A program made the position numbers and the translations under genes. A DNA stretch of 64,000 nt, from contig CM036159.1 in assembly GCA_020631735.1 (NCBI GenBank), forward strand, positions 20,561,511 through 20,625,510, written 5' to 3'. The DNA comes from Saccharum officinarum. Lineage: Eukaryota > Streptophyta > Magnoliopsida > Poales > Poaceae. This document shows, in pieces, positions 1 through 11,000 of the stretch. The notes below the pieces were generated by a model. The model was not told the DNA's origin. It saw nothing but the letters and a program-made list of their open reading frames with translations, and searched no databases. Every line of letters begins with the position of its first letter. The first letter of the stretch is position 1.

Positions 1-1317
1 GTCGAGTCAATGCTTAGCTGGCTTAGACCGGTAGAAGTCGGGTGATTTCCTGTCACCTGCGAGCTATAGGTGGTTACCTGGATCTGCTTGGATGACTATG
101 AAGTCATGGTATAACTAAGTGTGAAATGAATTTGAGACCGGGCGGAAACTTGCAGGGTTTCGGACTGTAGTGTGTTCCGTCTGTGTCGATTAAGGACCGT
201 CCGTTGTTGTCCCTCGGGTCATGTTGAACGCATGCCTCACATTTAGCTGGCCGGATAAAGTACCTTCCGACCGCGAAACTGGGAGATTATTCGGGCCGAG
301 TGGATTGCTCGCAACGCACTGTACCGGAGCAGTAGTGGCAGGATACGGGGGCGCGATGATAAGGCCAAAGAGCAGTCGGGCGGCCCCCGGGTACAAGTGG
401 TTCCTGGCAAGCTCGCGACTTTACCTGAATGGTTGACTCGGTGACCAACACCTCACTTTAGCGGGTGAGTGAGGTTTGTGTGAGGAATAACTTACCAGCT
501 GGTTAATAATCGATTCGAATCGCCATCGTTCACTGGATAGTGAACACTTGACTTGAGCTACTTCATCGTAGTAATATTGATGGAACACTTGGACAGTTAT
601 ATGAATTATGACATAATGGAAGTTGTTAATGATCATTGGTTATCATTACCTGTTTAATTACATGTTACTTTAGTACAGGTGCAAATGTAGTTGACAGGTT
701 AATAAAGATTTAACTTGATGCAAAGCTTTTGTAAAGGTTTTCCTAAATGCTAAAAATGCCTTTTGCAAATGAGTCAGCTATCCCACCAGAAAGCCTATCA
801 TGATTCCTTGGTGTCTTTTATTTCTGGTTTATGACGGGTAAGTCTAGCTGAGTACCTTCTCGTACTCAGGGCTTTGTTCCCACTTGTTGCAGATGGGCAG
901 ATGTACTACGGCTATTGTATCAACTGTCTCTATCCTGCAATGGGCGAAGCTTAGGACCATGGGCAATGGTCATTCGCTACTTCTAGTCTGATGCTTTTGC
1001 TGGAGATGATCACAAGCTGGCACTTTATTTCAAAATGTTGTGTGTGTGCGTGATTTGAACTACCGCTTCCGCTACTTTTATTCGAACTTGGTTTGTAATA
1101 ACTATGTTTAAACTCCGATGTATTTTGTGCCGCGAACATTTATGTAACTTATGATGGTAACCGTTAAACTTAGTACGATCTTGGCTGTTATGTGAGATGG
1201 TTTGAAATCCGTCAAGATTTCACGGACTACCGGGTTATACGGGCTTAAGTTTGTTAAATTGTCCTTCCGTTGGATGATTTCCTACTTAATCTCGTATAAT
1301 TGGGCGGTTCTGTTACA
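1..1317 (+). repeat. 5' LTR, 3' part only
   Basis: This is identical to 10575-11891 except for one visible substitution. It ends in TGTTACA directly before the primer-binding site, matching the TG...CA rule when paired with the complete LTR start at 7957. About 2.6 kb of this LTR lies left of the window. ORFs inside it are LTR sequence and are not taken as genes. Confidence 0.95.
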
Positions 1318-1319
1318 GC

Positions 1320-1331
1320 TGGCATCGGAGC
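1320..1331 (+). other. Primer-binding site (Met-tRNA type)
   Basis: TGGCATCGGAGC begins two bases after the end of the 5' LTR. It resembles the common plant initiator-Met tRNA primer site TGGTATCAGAGC with two differences. Its position fixes the 3' boundary of the LTR. Confidence 0.8.
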
Positions 1332-2107
1332 ATGGTTTAACGTGATTACTGTTCATAAGTGTATTTAAAACAAAATTATGTTTAAAAAAGTGTGATTTTA
1401 AAACTAAAAGTGTGCCAGTGGTCATATCCTGTATGCCCAGTTAAGGACTCTAGGTGGCTATTTAAGTACTAACTTGGGGTTCTTGCACCATATTTCTCTT
1501 TCGTTGCTCATACGGCGTGCTATTGTATGAGTGCCACTTAATTGAGTGGTAATGTATGGATCAGTTACCTCTACGCTTTGGTAAGTGTGAGCTGTGAGAG
1601 CATGATCGGATACACCGCCGATCTAGGGAGAGTGCTTATATGATACTAGAATAATTACATGTTTTACACATGTTTTTATGAAAGTATCGCATGTGTGGGT
1701 GTTCCGTCCGTTGAGGCGATGCCGTCAATAGGACGATGTGTTTGGGTAGTTACTACCGTTGTACACGCATCTGGGGATTCGTGTAGAGCGTGTAGGTAGA
1801 TTTACTGCTTTCATGCATTCATGGGGAATGGGCTGAAATGAATTTTCTGCAGGTACATAACAGCGTTTATCGTGTAGATCGAATTAGTTACGTATATGAG
1901 AGATCGTTGTATGCCACCGAATTCATCGTTAGATGTCTTTATTTTCTAAGTTTGTGAGAACGTAAGACTCGCGCATGCATCATATTGCCTGTGCATTTCA
2001 TTCATAACATGCATTCCTCCCCTTATAAAAGGATTATCCCAGTTTGATAAAAGTGACATTAACTTAAAATATGTTCTCACCGGGTAATTTAAAAACTTGT
2101 GCTACAG
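1332..2107 (+). promoter_or_regulatory. Leader with candidate intron and internal TATA box
   Basis: This non-coding stretch between the primer site and the first ORF holds three visible signals. A near-consensus 5' splice site, TTTG/GTAAGTGTG, has its GT at 1581-1582. A TATA-like motif, TATAAAAGG, starts at 2024, 84 bp before the ATG. A 3' splice-like site, CTACAG, ends at 2107 directly against ATGGC. Several upstream ATGs lie in the leader and some would be removed by splicing 1581-2107. Whether the ORF is expressed by splicing or from an internal promoter is inference. Confidence 0.45.
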
Positions 2108-3082
2108 ATGGCCCGCACGAAGAAGACTGCTCGTAAGTCCACTGGCGGAAGAGCACCCCGTCACCAGATGGCCCCGCGGGAGCGCCGCAGCACGGACACT
2201 TTTCTAAGTGAGTTTGGCATGCCCACCTTGCTTTGGAGAGTGCTCCATGATGTGGGGTACCCAGAGGGTCAAGAGCCGGTGTACTCCTGGAGTGAGAGCC
2301 AGTTAGCTGAGGATGGACTTGCGGTAGTGGAAATCACCGTCCCTGCTCTTGGTGATGCGCCAGAATGGGATGGTTGGCATTTGGAGTTTGAAGGACGCAC
2401 TCCAGTTGAGGGTGCAGAGGGTGCAGCCTTTCACGTCATCCGAGACATAATGAGCAGGTTTCCTAATGAGTTGGCAGCAGCTTTGGCCGGTACTTTCCCG
2501 AGAGATGATCCTCGTGATGCCATTTGGGTGCAACCGCAAGGAAGTGCCCTGGTTAGAGGCCCAAGTGAAGGATGGGCTAGCGACAACCACACAATGAGTG
2601 TCATGTATGCAGCCATCAAAGCATACCAGGGTCTTGAGAGTACCTATTGGACCTTGACTGGTCTGCGTGGCAATGACCGGCTTGAAGCAAGGAAGCAGAA
2701 GAAGAAGCAAGCACGTGCTATAGCTAGCTTGCAGGAGCAGTTGGCCGACATGAGCTTGCAGCGAGATCGGGCTCTCGAGAGAGGTGAGAGTGCTATGCAG
2801 CGGGTACAGACGTTGACTCAGGCCAACAGAAATGCAGACCGCATGATGGGACAGCTAGTGCAGGAAAGGAATGAAGCCTGGAACGAGAGGGACCTTCTGA
2901 GGCAGAGGGTCGAGGAGCTAGAAGGGTATAATGCCAACTTGCATGAAGAGTTTCATGCCCTCTACAACGGGATGGGCCCGTATGCTCCTCCGGACGCCGC
3001 CCAGATGGACGTCGACGACGACGCCGCTACTGATGGTAGCAATGGTGACGCCTCCGACCTCGACGACGGCCCCGAGGAGTAG
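2108..3082 (+). CDS. Extra retrotransposon ORF with histone H3 tail-like N-terminus
   Basis: The product is 324 aa. After Met, residues 1-19 read ARTKKTARKSTGGRAPRHQ, nearly the H3 N-terminal tail: K4, T6 and A7-R8-K9-S10 are kept, Q5 is K, K14 is R and K18 is H. Similarity fades at about residue 22 and there is no histone fold. Residues 70-120 contain strand-like segments and an Ala-rich helix faintly like a dsRNA-binding domain (weak inference). Residues about 190-285 are charged and heptad-like, probably coiled coil, beginning with a basic RKQKKKQAR patch. Residues 299-324 are strongly acidic. The ATG at 2108 is chosen because it follows CAG and puts Ala at position 1 as in H3; a GTG at 2099 is open upstream but unlikely. 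The function is unknown. The ORF sits upstream of gag on the same strand. Confidence 0.85.
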   Translation: MARTKKTARKSTGGRAPRHQMAPRERRSTDTFLSEFGMPTLLWRVLHDVGYPEGQEPVYSWSESQLAEDGLAVVEITVPALGDAPEWDGWHLEFEGRTPVEGAEGAAFHVIRDIMSRFPNELAAALAGTFPRDDPRDAIWVQPQGSALVRGPSEGWASDNHTMSVMYAAIKAYQGLESTYWTLTGLRGNDRLEARKQKKKQARAIASLQEQLADMSLQRDRALERGESAMQRVQTLTQANRNADRMMGQLVQERNEAWNERDLLRQRVEELEGYNANLHEEFHALYNGMGPYAPPDAAQMDVDDDAATDGSNGDASDLDDGPEE

Positions 3083-3433
3083 GCTAGTTGCCTTGCGTTA
3101 GTGATAGGCTCTGTCGCGATGGCCTTCTTTTGGTTTCCATGTATCGTGTTGTATCCTGTTCGATCTTGAGACTGGCGATCTTTTGAATCTTGGTTGTGTA
3201 TGTGATGCTCGAACGCATAAAAGTCCAGTGTATGTATGCTGGCAACGTGGTTGTATGGAACGCGATGTTGCATTCGAAGTAATTTGATTAGTGATGTTGT
3301 TTTAATTGGAATGTGATTATTGTGCCTCTGTTTTATTGCATGACTTGTTCTCTCCAATAAATTCAGTATGGCATGATTGTTCATTCGAATACAATTACTA
3401 CCACTTCGCTCAATTATTACTTGTTGCTGAAAT
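3083..3433 (+). other. Spacer between the H3-tail ORF and gag
   Basis: This is 351 bp of AT-rich non-coding DNA. Its end carries a pyrimidine-containing stretch and TATGCAG at 3433-3439, which could be a 3' splice acceptor placing gag first on an alternatively spliced RNA. I see no domain in any frame here. Confidence 0.4.
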
Positions 3434-4924
3434 ATGCAGATGGCAAACACTCGCCGTGCCACGTATGAGGCCGCTGAAACTGGTGGCAACGGTGCAGGGG
3501 CTGGTGGGGGTGGTGCAAACAACGTCAATCACCAGGAGCCACAGCCAGAGCCACAATTGCCCCCTCCTCCACCGCTCACTGCAGAGGTATTCTTCGCACA
3601 GTTCCTGGGAAGCCAGCGCAACGCCGAGCAGTCACAAAGGAATATGGAAGAATTTCTGCGTACCATCGCTGAAAATGTTCAGAGAGGAAATAATCAAGGT
3701 GGTGGCCATGGGGTGAACCAGTACAGCAATTTCAAGGATTTCATGGACACCAGGCCGCCAGTTTTCAAGGAAGCAGCAGAGCCACTCGACGCTGAAGAAT
3801 GGATCAACACTATGGAAGATAAGTTTCGTGTGCTGAGACTGACAGAAGTTCTGAAGACAGAATATGTTGCACATCAGTTACAGGGACCGGCAGGGATGTG
3901 GTGGAAGCATCACCGCACCACCTTTCCTCCCAATGCCCAGATTACTTGGAGAGAATTCACTGAAGCGTTTAGAGGAGTTTATATTCCCCCAGGGTTGGTT
4001 GAGATGAAGCTCGGAGAGTTCTTGGCCTTAAATCAAGGTACCAAGACTGTAACACAGTATCTGCATGCCTTTAATAGCTTGTGCCGCTATGCTCCAGACA
4101 TGGTCGACACAGATGCAAAGAGAATTGCTAGTTTCAAGAGAGGGTTAAGTCTGAAGATGATGAAGCATGTGGGTACCAATACCCGCGCCAGATTCAATGA
4201 CTTTGTCAGTGATTGTTTGAAACAAGAAAAGAACAACAACGCCTACACTGCATCCAAGAATCGCAAGAGGGTGTTTGAGTCAGGACCATCCCAGTCCAGA
4301 ATTGTCACTGCAAATCGTCTTTCTTATCGTCCGTCCGCACCTGGTGCAAGGTTCAGGCCGCCACAGCATAAAACCCAGAACTACAGGGGACCACAGAAGC
4401 CGTACAAGATGGCCGTGCCGCCAGCAAAGATCACCGCAGCTGCAGAACAAAGCAACTCCAAGGGAGCTATAGGATCTGCTGGTACAGTGAAGGGGCCCTG
4501 CTACAATTGTGGTCAGCCAGGCCACTTTTCAAAGTTCTGCCCTTATCCGCCTAAAAAGAAGCAACAGACTTATACTGCCCGTGTACACCATACCACCATT
4601 GATGAGATTCCTGAGGGAGAGCCTGTAACTGCCGGTAAGTTTCTTATTAACCATCACCCTGCAGTTGTTCTATTTGATTCTGGATCCTCGCATTCTTTTA
4701 TGAGTCAAGCATTTGCACGGAAGCATGAACAACTATGCACAGAATTGAGTTATGGTTATCGTATAAGTTCAGCCGGGGCTGATGTGTTAACCAATAAGAT
4801 GGTTAGAGGGGCAACCCTTGAGTTAGGTAGTCGGAAGTTCCGAGTGAACCTGATAGTTATGTCTGGACTAGTTTTGGATGTAATAATAGGAATGAACTGG
4901 ATGAAGAACTGGGGGCAGTCATAG
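3434..4924 (+). CDS. gag: Gag and aspartic protease polyprotein
   Basis: This 496-aa ORF makes the structural protein of the virus-like particle and the protease that matures it. A low-complexity Gly/Pro-rich N-terminus is followed by a retrotransposon gag domain (about residues 110-270, with WWKHH and TWREFTEAF). A CCHC zinc knuckle, [14 protein letters not shown], is encoded at 4499-4540. The protease active-site motif DSGSSHSF is encoded near 4676, with a later IIGMNWM typical of this family. The first ATG (3434) and a second in-frame ATG (3440, directly after CAG) are both possible starts. The frame stops at 4922-4924, where related elements normally read on into RT. The break follows a run of five G at about 4913 and could be a single-base loss, an assembly error or a recoding site. 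Confidence 0.92.
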   Translation: MQMANTRRATYEAAETGGNGAGAGGGGANNVNHQEPQPEPQLPPPPPLTAEVFFAQFLGSQRNAEQSQRNMEEFLRTIAENVQRGNNQGGGHGVNQYSNFKDFMDTRPPVFKEAAEPLDAEEWINTMEDKFRVLRLTEVLKTEYVAHQLQGPAGMWWKHHRTTFPPNAQITWREFTEAFRGVYIPPGLVEMKLGEFLALNQGTKTVTQYLHAFNSLCRYAPDMVDTDAKRIASFKRGLSLKMMKHVGTNTRARFNDFVSDCLKQEKNNNAYTASKNRKRVFESGPSQSRIVTANRLSYRPSAPGARFRPPQHKTQNYRGPQKPYKMAVPPAKITAAAEQSNSKGAIGSAGTVKGPCYNCGQPGHFSKFCPYPPKKKQQTYTARVHHTTIDEIPEGEPVTAGKFLINHHPAVVLFDSGSSHSFMSQAFARKHEQLCTELSYGYRISSAGADVLTNKMVRGATLELGSRKFRVNLIVMSGLVLDVIIGMNWMKNWGQS

Positions 4925-4938
4925 ATACAAGCAGTCGG

Positions 4939-7900
4939 TTGCTTACCCTTAAGGATCCCCAGGGAGAGGGTACTTTTCAGGTACCATTGCCCGAAAGAAC
5001 AGACCTTGTGAGTGTGACCTGTGCCATGGAAGTTGTTCCTATCCGCCAGATCCCGGTAGTGTGTGAGTTCCCGGATGTGTTTCCAGACGAGTTACCTGGC
5101 CTTCCTCCAGATAGAGATGTTGAGTTTGGAATCGAGTTGATCCCCGGGACAGCTCCTATTTCGAGGAGACCCTATCGGATGCCTCCGGATGAGTTAGCTG
5201 AGCTGAAGAAGCAACTGGAAGAATTGCTAAAGAAGGGGTTTATCCGACCGAGTAAGTCTGAGTGGGGATGTCCTGCCTTGTTCGTGAAGAAAAAGAAAGA
5301 GGGTACTCTGAGAATGTGTGTGGATTATCGACCTCTTAATGCTGTAACTATCAAGAATAAATATCCTTTGCCTCATATCGACGTTTTGTTTGATCAGTTG
5401 GCTAAAGCTAAGGTGTTCTCCAAGATAGACCTAAGATCAGGGTATCATCAGATAAAGATCAGGCCACAAGATGTCCCGAAAACCGCTTTTTCTACCAGAT
5501 ACGGGTTGTACGAGTATCTTGTTATGTCTTTTGGCTTAACAAATGCTCCTGCATACTTTATGTACCTGATGAATACGGTTTTCATGCCAGAGTTGGATAA
5601 GTTTGTAGTTGTCTTCATTGATGACATTCTAGTATACTCTGAGAATGAGAAAGATCATAAAGAGCATCTGAGAATTGTCTTGACCAGACTGAGAGATCAT
5701 AAGTTGTATGCTAAGTTCAGCAAATGTGAATTTTGGTTGAAGAAAGTTCCTTTCCTTGGTCATATTCTATCTAAGAATGGAGTTTCGGTAGATCCGAGCA
5801 AAGTGCAAGAGGTTATGGATTGGAAAACTCCAACCACAGTGCCAGAAGTTAGGAGTTTCCTAGGGTTAGCTGGTTACTATCGCCGCTTTATCCTAGACTT
5901 CTCGAAGATTGCCAAGCCAGTGACAAGTCTGTTACAGAAAGATCACAAGTTTGTGTGGACAGAGGAGTGTGAGACAGCTTTCCACACCTTGCGGAAACTG
6001 TTGACCACTGCTCCAGTTCTTGCACAGCCAGACATCGAGAAACCTTTTGATGTGTTCTGTGACGCATCAAAAACAGGATTAGGCTGTGTTCTGATGCAAG
6101 AAGGAAGAGTCATTGCTTATGCCTCCCGCCAGTTGAGAAAACATGAAATCAATTATCCGACACACGATCTTGAGCTTGCCGCCGTGGTGCATGCCTTAAA
6201 GATTTGGAGACACTATTTACTTGGTAATGTGTGCAACATTTTCACCGATCATAAGAGTCTCAAGTACATTTTCACCCAACCAGAATTGAACATGAGACAG
6301 CGAAGATGGTTAGAACTAATTAAAGATTACAACTTGAATGTACAGTATCACCCTGGAAAAGCCAATGTGGTAGCTGATGCTTTAAGTAGAAAGTCACATT
6401 GTCTGAATATGCAACCCTTACTCGAAGATGGTTTTAATCTAATGCACCCTGTCGTGTTACATAGTATTCAGATCAGTTGCACCCTGGAGAGTAAGATAAT
6501 AGAAGGTCAGAAAGCAGACAAAGGGATATTCCACATCAAAAAGAAAATTAAAGAAGAACCTTCAAAACACTTCAGAGTGGACGAGCAGGACGTGTTGTGG
6601 TTCGACAACCGTCTTGTTGTTCCAAAGGATAGAGAGCTTAAGAATAAAATTATGGATGAAGCTCATCACTCTAAGTTGTCCATTCATCCTGGCAGTAGTA
6701 AAATGTATCAAGAACTAAGGCCTCGCTATTGGTGGACAAAGATGAAGAAGGAAATTGCAGCTTATGTAGCCAGATGTGACACATGTTGTCGAGTGAAAGC
6801 TATTCACATGAAACCTGCTGGATTGTTGCAACCTTTGTCAGTACCTAGTTGGAAGTGGGACGATATAAGTATGGATTTCATCACAGGTTTGCCCACTACT
6901 CAGAAAGGCCATGATTCGATTTGGGTAATCGTGGATCGTCTTACCAAGACAGCCCACTTTTTGCCTGTCAAGACAGTTTATAGACCACCTCAATATGCCG
7001 AGAAGTATATTGCGGAGATTGTGAGATTGCATGGCATACCGAAGACTATCGTGTCTGACAGAGGGTCACAGTTCACTGCTCACTTTTGGGAGCATTTGCA
7101 CAAAGGTTTGGGAACGAGTCTGATTCGTAGCACTGCCTATCATCCTCAAACAGATGGTCAGACTGAAAGAGTTAATGCTGTTTTGGAGGATATGTTAAGA
7201 GCTTGTGTGTTGTCTTCCAGAGGTTCATGGGAGTCGTGGTTACCTTTAGCAGAATTCGCGTATAATAATAGCTATCAAGAAAGTATCAAGATGGCACCTT
7301 TTGAGGCTCTGTATGGCCGAAAGTGTAGAACACCTTTAAACTGGATTGAGCCAGGGGAAAGAAGGTATTATGGTATTGATTTTGTGGAAGAAGCCGAAAA
7401 GAAAGTTCATATCATTCAGCAAAATATGAGAGCAGCTCAGTCACGTCAGAAAAGTTATGCGGATAAGAGAAGGAGACCACTTGTGTTCGAAGTTGGTGAC
7501 TATGTTTATCTAAAAGTCACGCCAATGAAGAAGAAGCGGTTTGGAATACGCAGAAAGCTTGCCGCCAGATTTGTAGGACCCTACAAAATCTTAGAAAGGA
7601 AGGGTCCAGTGGCTTACAAATTGGAATTACCAGAATCAATGGGTGCTATATTCCCAGTTTTTCACGTATCACATCTCAAGAAATGTTTGCGCGTTCCAGA
7701 GGAAATAATTGAACCTCGAGGCATAAAACTTAAGTCAGATCTGGTGTATCGTGAGCAGCCAATTCGAGTTTTGGATTCCAAAGAAAGGGCTACTCGAAAC
7801 AGTGTGGTGAAAACATATAAGATACAATGGAGTCATCATGATGAGGGAGATGCATCTTGGGAAACGAGTGAATACCTACAAAAAGCATACGAAGATTTTT

Positions 7901-8025
7901 ATAATAAATGGTTCGTAACCCAAATCTCGGGACGAGATTTTTATAAGGGGGAGGGCTGTAACACTCCGGTGTTACGCAAGCATTTGCATTGCAATCATGA
8001 GCACAACATGTCATGGCATTCATAA
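4939..8025 (+). CDS. pol: Pol: reverse transcriptase, RNase H, integrase, chromodomain
   Basis: The frame is open from upstream of 4939 and has no convincing ATG, so it is probably made as a fusion with gag. Over 1028 residues I see: RT at about 80-260 with catalytic FIDD at 226-229; RNase H at about 370-485 starting DVFCDAS; and an integrase HHCC zinc finger at about 576-616 with C613 and C616. The integrase core has D646, D707 and E743 (D,D-35-E spacing). The C-terminal chromodomain is at about 938-990, with W964 and W974 visible. The chromodomain should direct integration towards marked chromatin. The catalytic residues are intact, in keeping with the young age. The stop codon lies about 69 bp inside the 3' LTR, so the polypurine tract is coding. 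Confidence 0.93.
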   Translation: MLTLKDPQGEGTFQVPLPERTDLVSVTCAMEVVPIRQIPVVCEFPDVFPDELPGLPPDRDVEFGIELIPGTAPISRRPYRMPPDELAELKKQLEELLKKGFIRPSKSEWGCPALFVKKKKEGTLRMCVDYRPLNAVTIKNKYPLPHIDVLFDQLAKAKVFSKIDLRSGYHQIKIRPQDVPKTAFSTRYGLYEYLVMSFGLTNAPAYFMYLMNTVFMPELDKFVVVFIDDILVYSENEKDHKEHLRIVLTRLRDHKLYAKFSKCEFWLKKVPFLGHILSKNGVSVDPSKVQEVMDWKTPTTVPEVRSFLGLAGYYRRFILDFSKIAKPVTSLLQKDHKFVWTEECETAFHTLRKLLTTAPVLAQPDIEKPFDVFCDASKTGLGCVLMQEGRVIAYASRQLRKHEINYPTHDLELAAVVHALKIWRHYLLGNVCNIFTDHKSLKYIFTQPELNMRQRRWLELIKDYNLNVQYHPGKANVVADALSRKSHCLNMQPLLEDGFNLMHPVVLHSIQISCTLESKIIEGQKADKGIFHIKKKIKEEPSKHFRVDEQDVLWFDNRLVVPKDRELKNKIMDEAHHSKLSIHPGSSKMYQELRPRYWWTKMKKEIAAYVARCDTCCRVKAIHMKPAGLLQPLSVPSWKWDDISMDFITGLPTTQKGHDSIWVIVDRLTKTAHFLPVKTVYRPPQYAEKYIAEIVRLHGIPKTIVSDRGSQFTAHFWEHLHKGLGTSLIRSTAYHPQTDGQTERVNAVLEDMLRACVLSSRGSWESWLPLAEFAYNNSYQESIKMAPFEALYGRKCRTPLNWIEPGERRYYGIDFVEEAEKKVHIIQQNMRAAQSRQKSYADKRRRPLVFEVGDYVYLKVTPMKKKRFGIRRKLAARFVGPYKILERKGPVAYKLELPESMGAIFPVFHVSHLKKCLRVPEEIIEPRGIKLKSDLVYREQPIRVLDSKERATRNSVVKTYKIQWSHHDEGDASWETSEYLQKAYEDFYNKWFVTQISGRDFYKGEGCNTPVLRKHLHCNHEHNMSWHS
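7941..7956 (+). other. Polypurine tract
   Basis: A purine-rich run containing AAGGGGGAGGG ends one base before the LTR start TGTAACACTCC at 7957. It would prime plus-strand DNA synthesis. It overlaps the end of the pol reading frame. Confidence 0.85.
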
Positions 8026-11000
8026 TTATATGTGCTTAGGGTGTACCTTTAATAAAATAACAATGTGGAAACTAGTATTGCATAATATGTTGTGATAATG
8101 TGCTAATGACATTCATCAAATTTGTGCAACTATAAATTTCATATCACTTATAATTATAAGGAAAATTTTTGGAGCCACTAAATCACTCAAAGTTTTGTCA
8201 AAGATTTGTTTAAAAATGTTATTTGAAAATATTCAAAAATCCTCCCTAAATTAGCTTTTATTCTAAAAATCAAAATCTGTTGGGAATTTTTAGTTGGCCC
8301 CTTAATCAAAGTTGTAGAGGATTAAATTCTAAGCAACTTTTATTTTTGGGTCATTTCCAGAAAATGTCTTTTTCTTGCTTAAAATGAGGTTTGAAAACTG
8401 TATTTGAATTTTGTTTGAAATTAGAAATTTGAAAAAAAATCAAATCCTACCTAGCAGGCCGCCGCCCCGGTTTCGGCCCGCGACCGGAAACGGCCCTCGG
8501 CCCGGCCCGCGTCCGCTCGACCGCCTCCTCCTTCCGCTCGCCGTCTCGCCTCGCTGGCCGCCGCGGCAGGTCACGCCCGCCGCGTGGCGTTCATGCGCCG
8601 TCGAAGCCGCAGCGTGTAGCCTCCGGCTCGCCTTGATCTCCACCTGGTCACGCACTGTCTCCGCCTTCATCTCCGCTGTCCACTGCTCCCCTCCGCGTCC
8701 ACGCGCTCGTCCTCCACCGCAGCAGCAAGCCGGGCGGAGTGCACGCCACCGCACGCCGTCGCCCGCGTTCGCCAGCGTTTAGCTCCGCCACCGCAGCGCC
8801 ATTTGCCAATAGCGTCCGCCTACAGCTCCGCCTGGACCTCCTCCGTCCCGTGCGCACGAGTTCGTCCCCTTTTTCCCCAGGGTAAGGTCAGAACGAGCTC
8901 GCCTTGGCACGGCGGCGCCATGGCCGCCGAGCTCGTGCTCCCGTGGATGGAGCCATTCCTTCCTCTTCTTCCTCAAATTCCTTGTACCGTCGCATTCGCC
9001 TTGACCCCGCGGATCTTGTGCGCTCCAAATCCACCCATGCCATGGCCGAGACCGACGTATCGGCGGCGAGCCGCACCACCGTCCCGCCATGCTCGCCGCC
9101 TTGCTCACCCGGGAACACCTCCGGTGCCCTAAGCTAGTGCGTTGGGTTCGCCTTTCCGAGAGGAAGCAGGTGCTGGTGACCTCACCGCCGGCGAGCTCAC
9201 CGGCGGCGAGATCCACCCGGCCAGCGCCTCTCTTCCTCCCGTGTGTCTGACATGTGGGGTCATTGACCCGCTGGGTCCCGCCTGTCTGTCTCTCTGGTGC
9301 GGGTTGTGGGTGGACAACCGGGTGCACCTAGCAGTTTTGTCGGCTGATTTTAAAAGGGATTTAAGAAATGCTTTTTCAGATTTCTGTTAAATGCTTTGAA
9401 AAATATTGTGGAAAATGTTTTTGTATTCATTTGAGCTCCAAAAATTGTGAAATAAATTTCTATGGACTCATTGGAACCAGAACTACAATATAAAAATATT
9501 GCATGTCATTTTTGGGATACTTTTCTGTAGAGCTTTAATTAATTCTTAATATTGCTGATAAATTGAAAAATGTGTAGAAAAATCTATAGGCTTCAGAAAA
9601 ATATGATTTCAAGTTTGTTAATCTTCTTATATCATGTACTTCTTAGGAAAAATATGTTTCATGCATGTGCTGTGGAAAACTTTGGAGAAGTAGTTCAAGT
9701 ACCTTTAATGGCTGATTTTTGTTATTTTTGCTAGAGAGCAAATTTTGTATAAAACATGCATGTGGTAATTTTTGTACAGTCATTATATTCCATGAAGGAC
9801 CTAGGAAAAATATTAATTCTGTTGTTTGACACTTTTCATAGTACAAAGTAATTTCATGCTCATTTGTATGCTATAGCTTGTCATTTTTGTACAAGATAGT
9901 TGACTTATCCAAATGTCATGAAATTTTTATGGTAGTCTATTTAGGGTAGTATTATGCTATTGTAATTTTCTTAGATTTTTAGGAGCATCAGAAATATATG
10001 TTGCTATTCAAACCTATTATTATTTAGGGTTTAAGCAAGTGTTGCTTTAAGTGTGATTAAGAAATTAGTAAAGCTTTGGTGTATCTTTGAAGCATTTCAT
10101 AAGATATGTTAACTTGACATGTTAGTAGTAGAAGAGAATGCAGTAGATGACATGTGCTTGTAGTGTATAGTTTCTTGGATGATGTTGACTACCTTGCATT
10201 TCAACATATTCATTGCATTCATCTCCTTCGATGCACGCTTGCATAATCACTTACGCGCATTGCATCATACAGGATCGCAAACCGAGAACCCAGTCGTCTT
10301 ACCCGAGGAGCCAGAGGAGCAGCTCGAGGTGCAGCAGCAGGAGGTGACAGAAGCCGAAGAGGAGGTCGGTGAAGAGCTCCCCGAGTGCCCCGACCACCGT
10401 CCGAGCTCTTTTGAGAGAGGCAAGCCCCGGAGCATTTCTATCCCGGTTTGCAAATAATTTATTATTAACTTTACTTAATTTGATGCATTACGTTTAGGAG
10501 TTGCTTGCAAACGTTGCTGCATTATACCTTGCTTACCTTTGTTATACTATATCCTTGTTACCCTGGTATCCGCAGTCGAGTCAATGCTTAGCTGGCTTAG
10601 ACCGGTAGAAGTCGGGTGATTTCCTGTCACCTGCGAGCTATAGGTGGTTACCTGGATCTGCTTGGATGACTATGAAGTCATGGTATAACTAAGTGTGAAA
10701 TGAATTTGAGACCGGGCGGAAACTTGCAGGGTTTCGGACTGTAGTGTGTTCCGTCTGTGTCGATTAAGGACCGTCCGTTGTTGTCCCTCGGGTCATGTTG
10801 AACGCATGCCTCACATTTAGCTGGCCGGATAAAGTACCTTCCGACCGCGAAACTGGGAGATTATTCGGGCCGAGTGGATTGCCCGCAACGCACTGTACCG
10901 GAGCAGTAGTGGCAGGATACGGGGGCGCGATGATAAGGCCAAAGAGCAGTCGGGCGGCCCCCGGGTACAAGTGGTTCCTGGCAAGCTCGCGACTTTACCT

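Noticed and set aside
2303..2710. Minus-strand ORF of 135 aa
   Set aside because: Shadow of the H3-tail ORF, with no domain of its own.
2108..3082. Reading the H3-tail ORF as a real histone H3 gene
   Set aside because: Only the first about 21 residues match; the globular histone fold is absent and the ORF sits between the primer site and gag of a young element.
8411..9390. Many overlapping GC-rich ORFs on both strands
   Set aside because: They lie inside the 3' LTR GC-rich block, show no domain and overlap each other on both strands; composition explains them.
10179..10457. Acidic Gln/Glu-rich ORF
   Set aside because: It is inside the LTR and the corresponding place in the related inverted LTR does not keep the frame.
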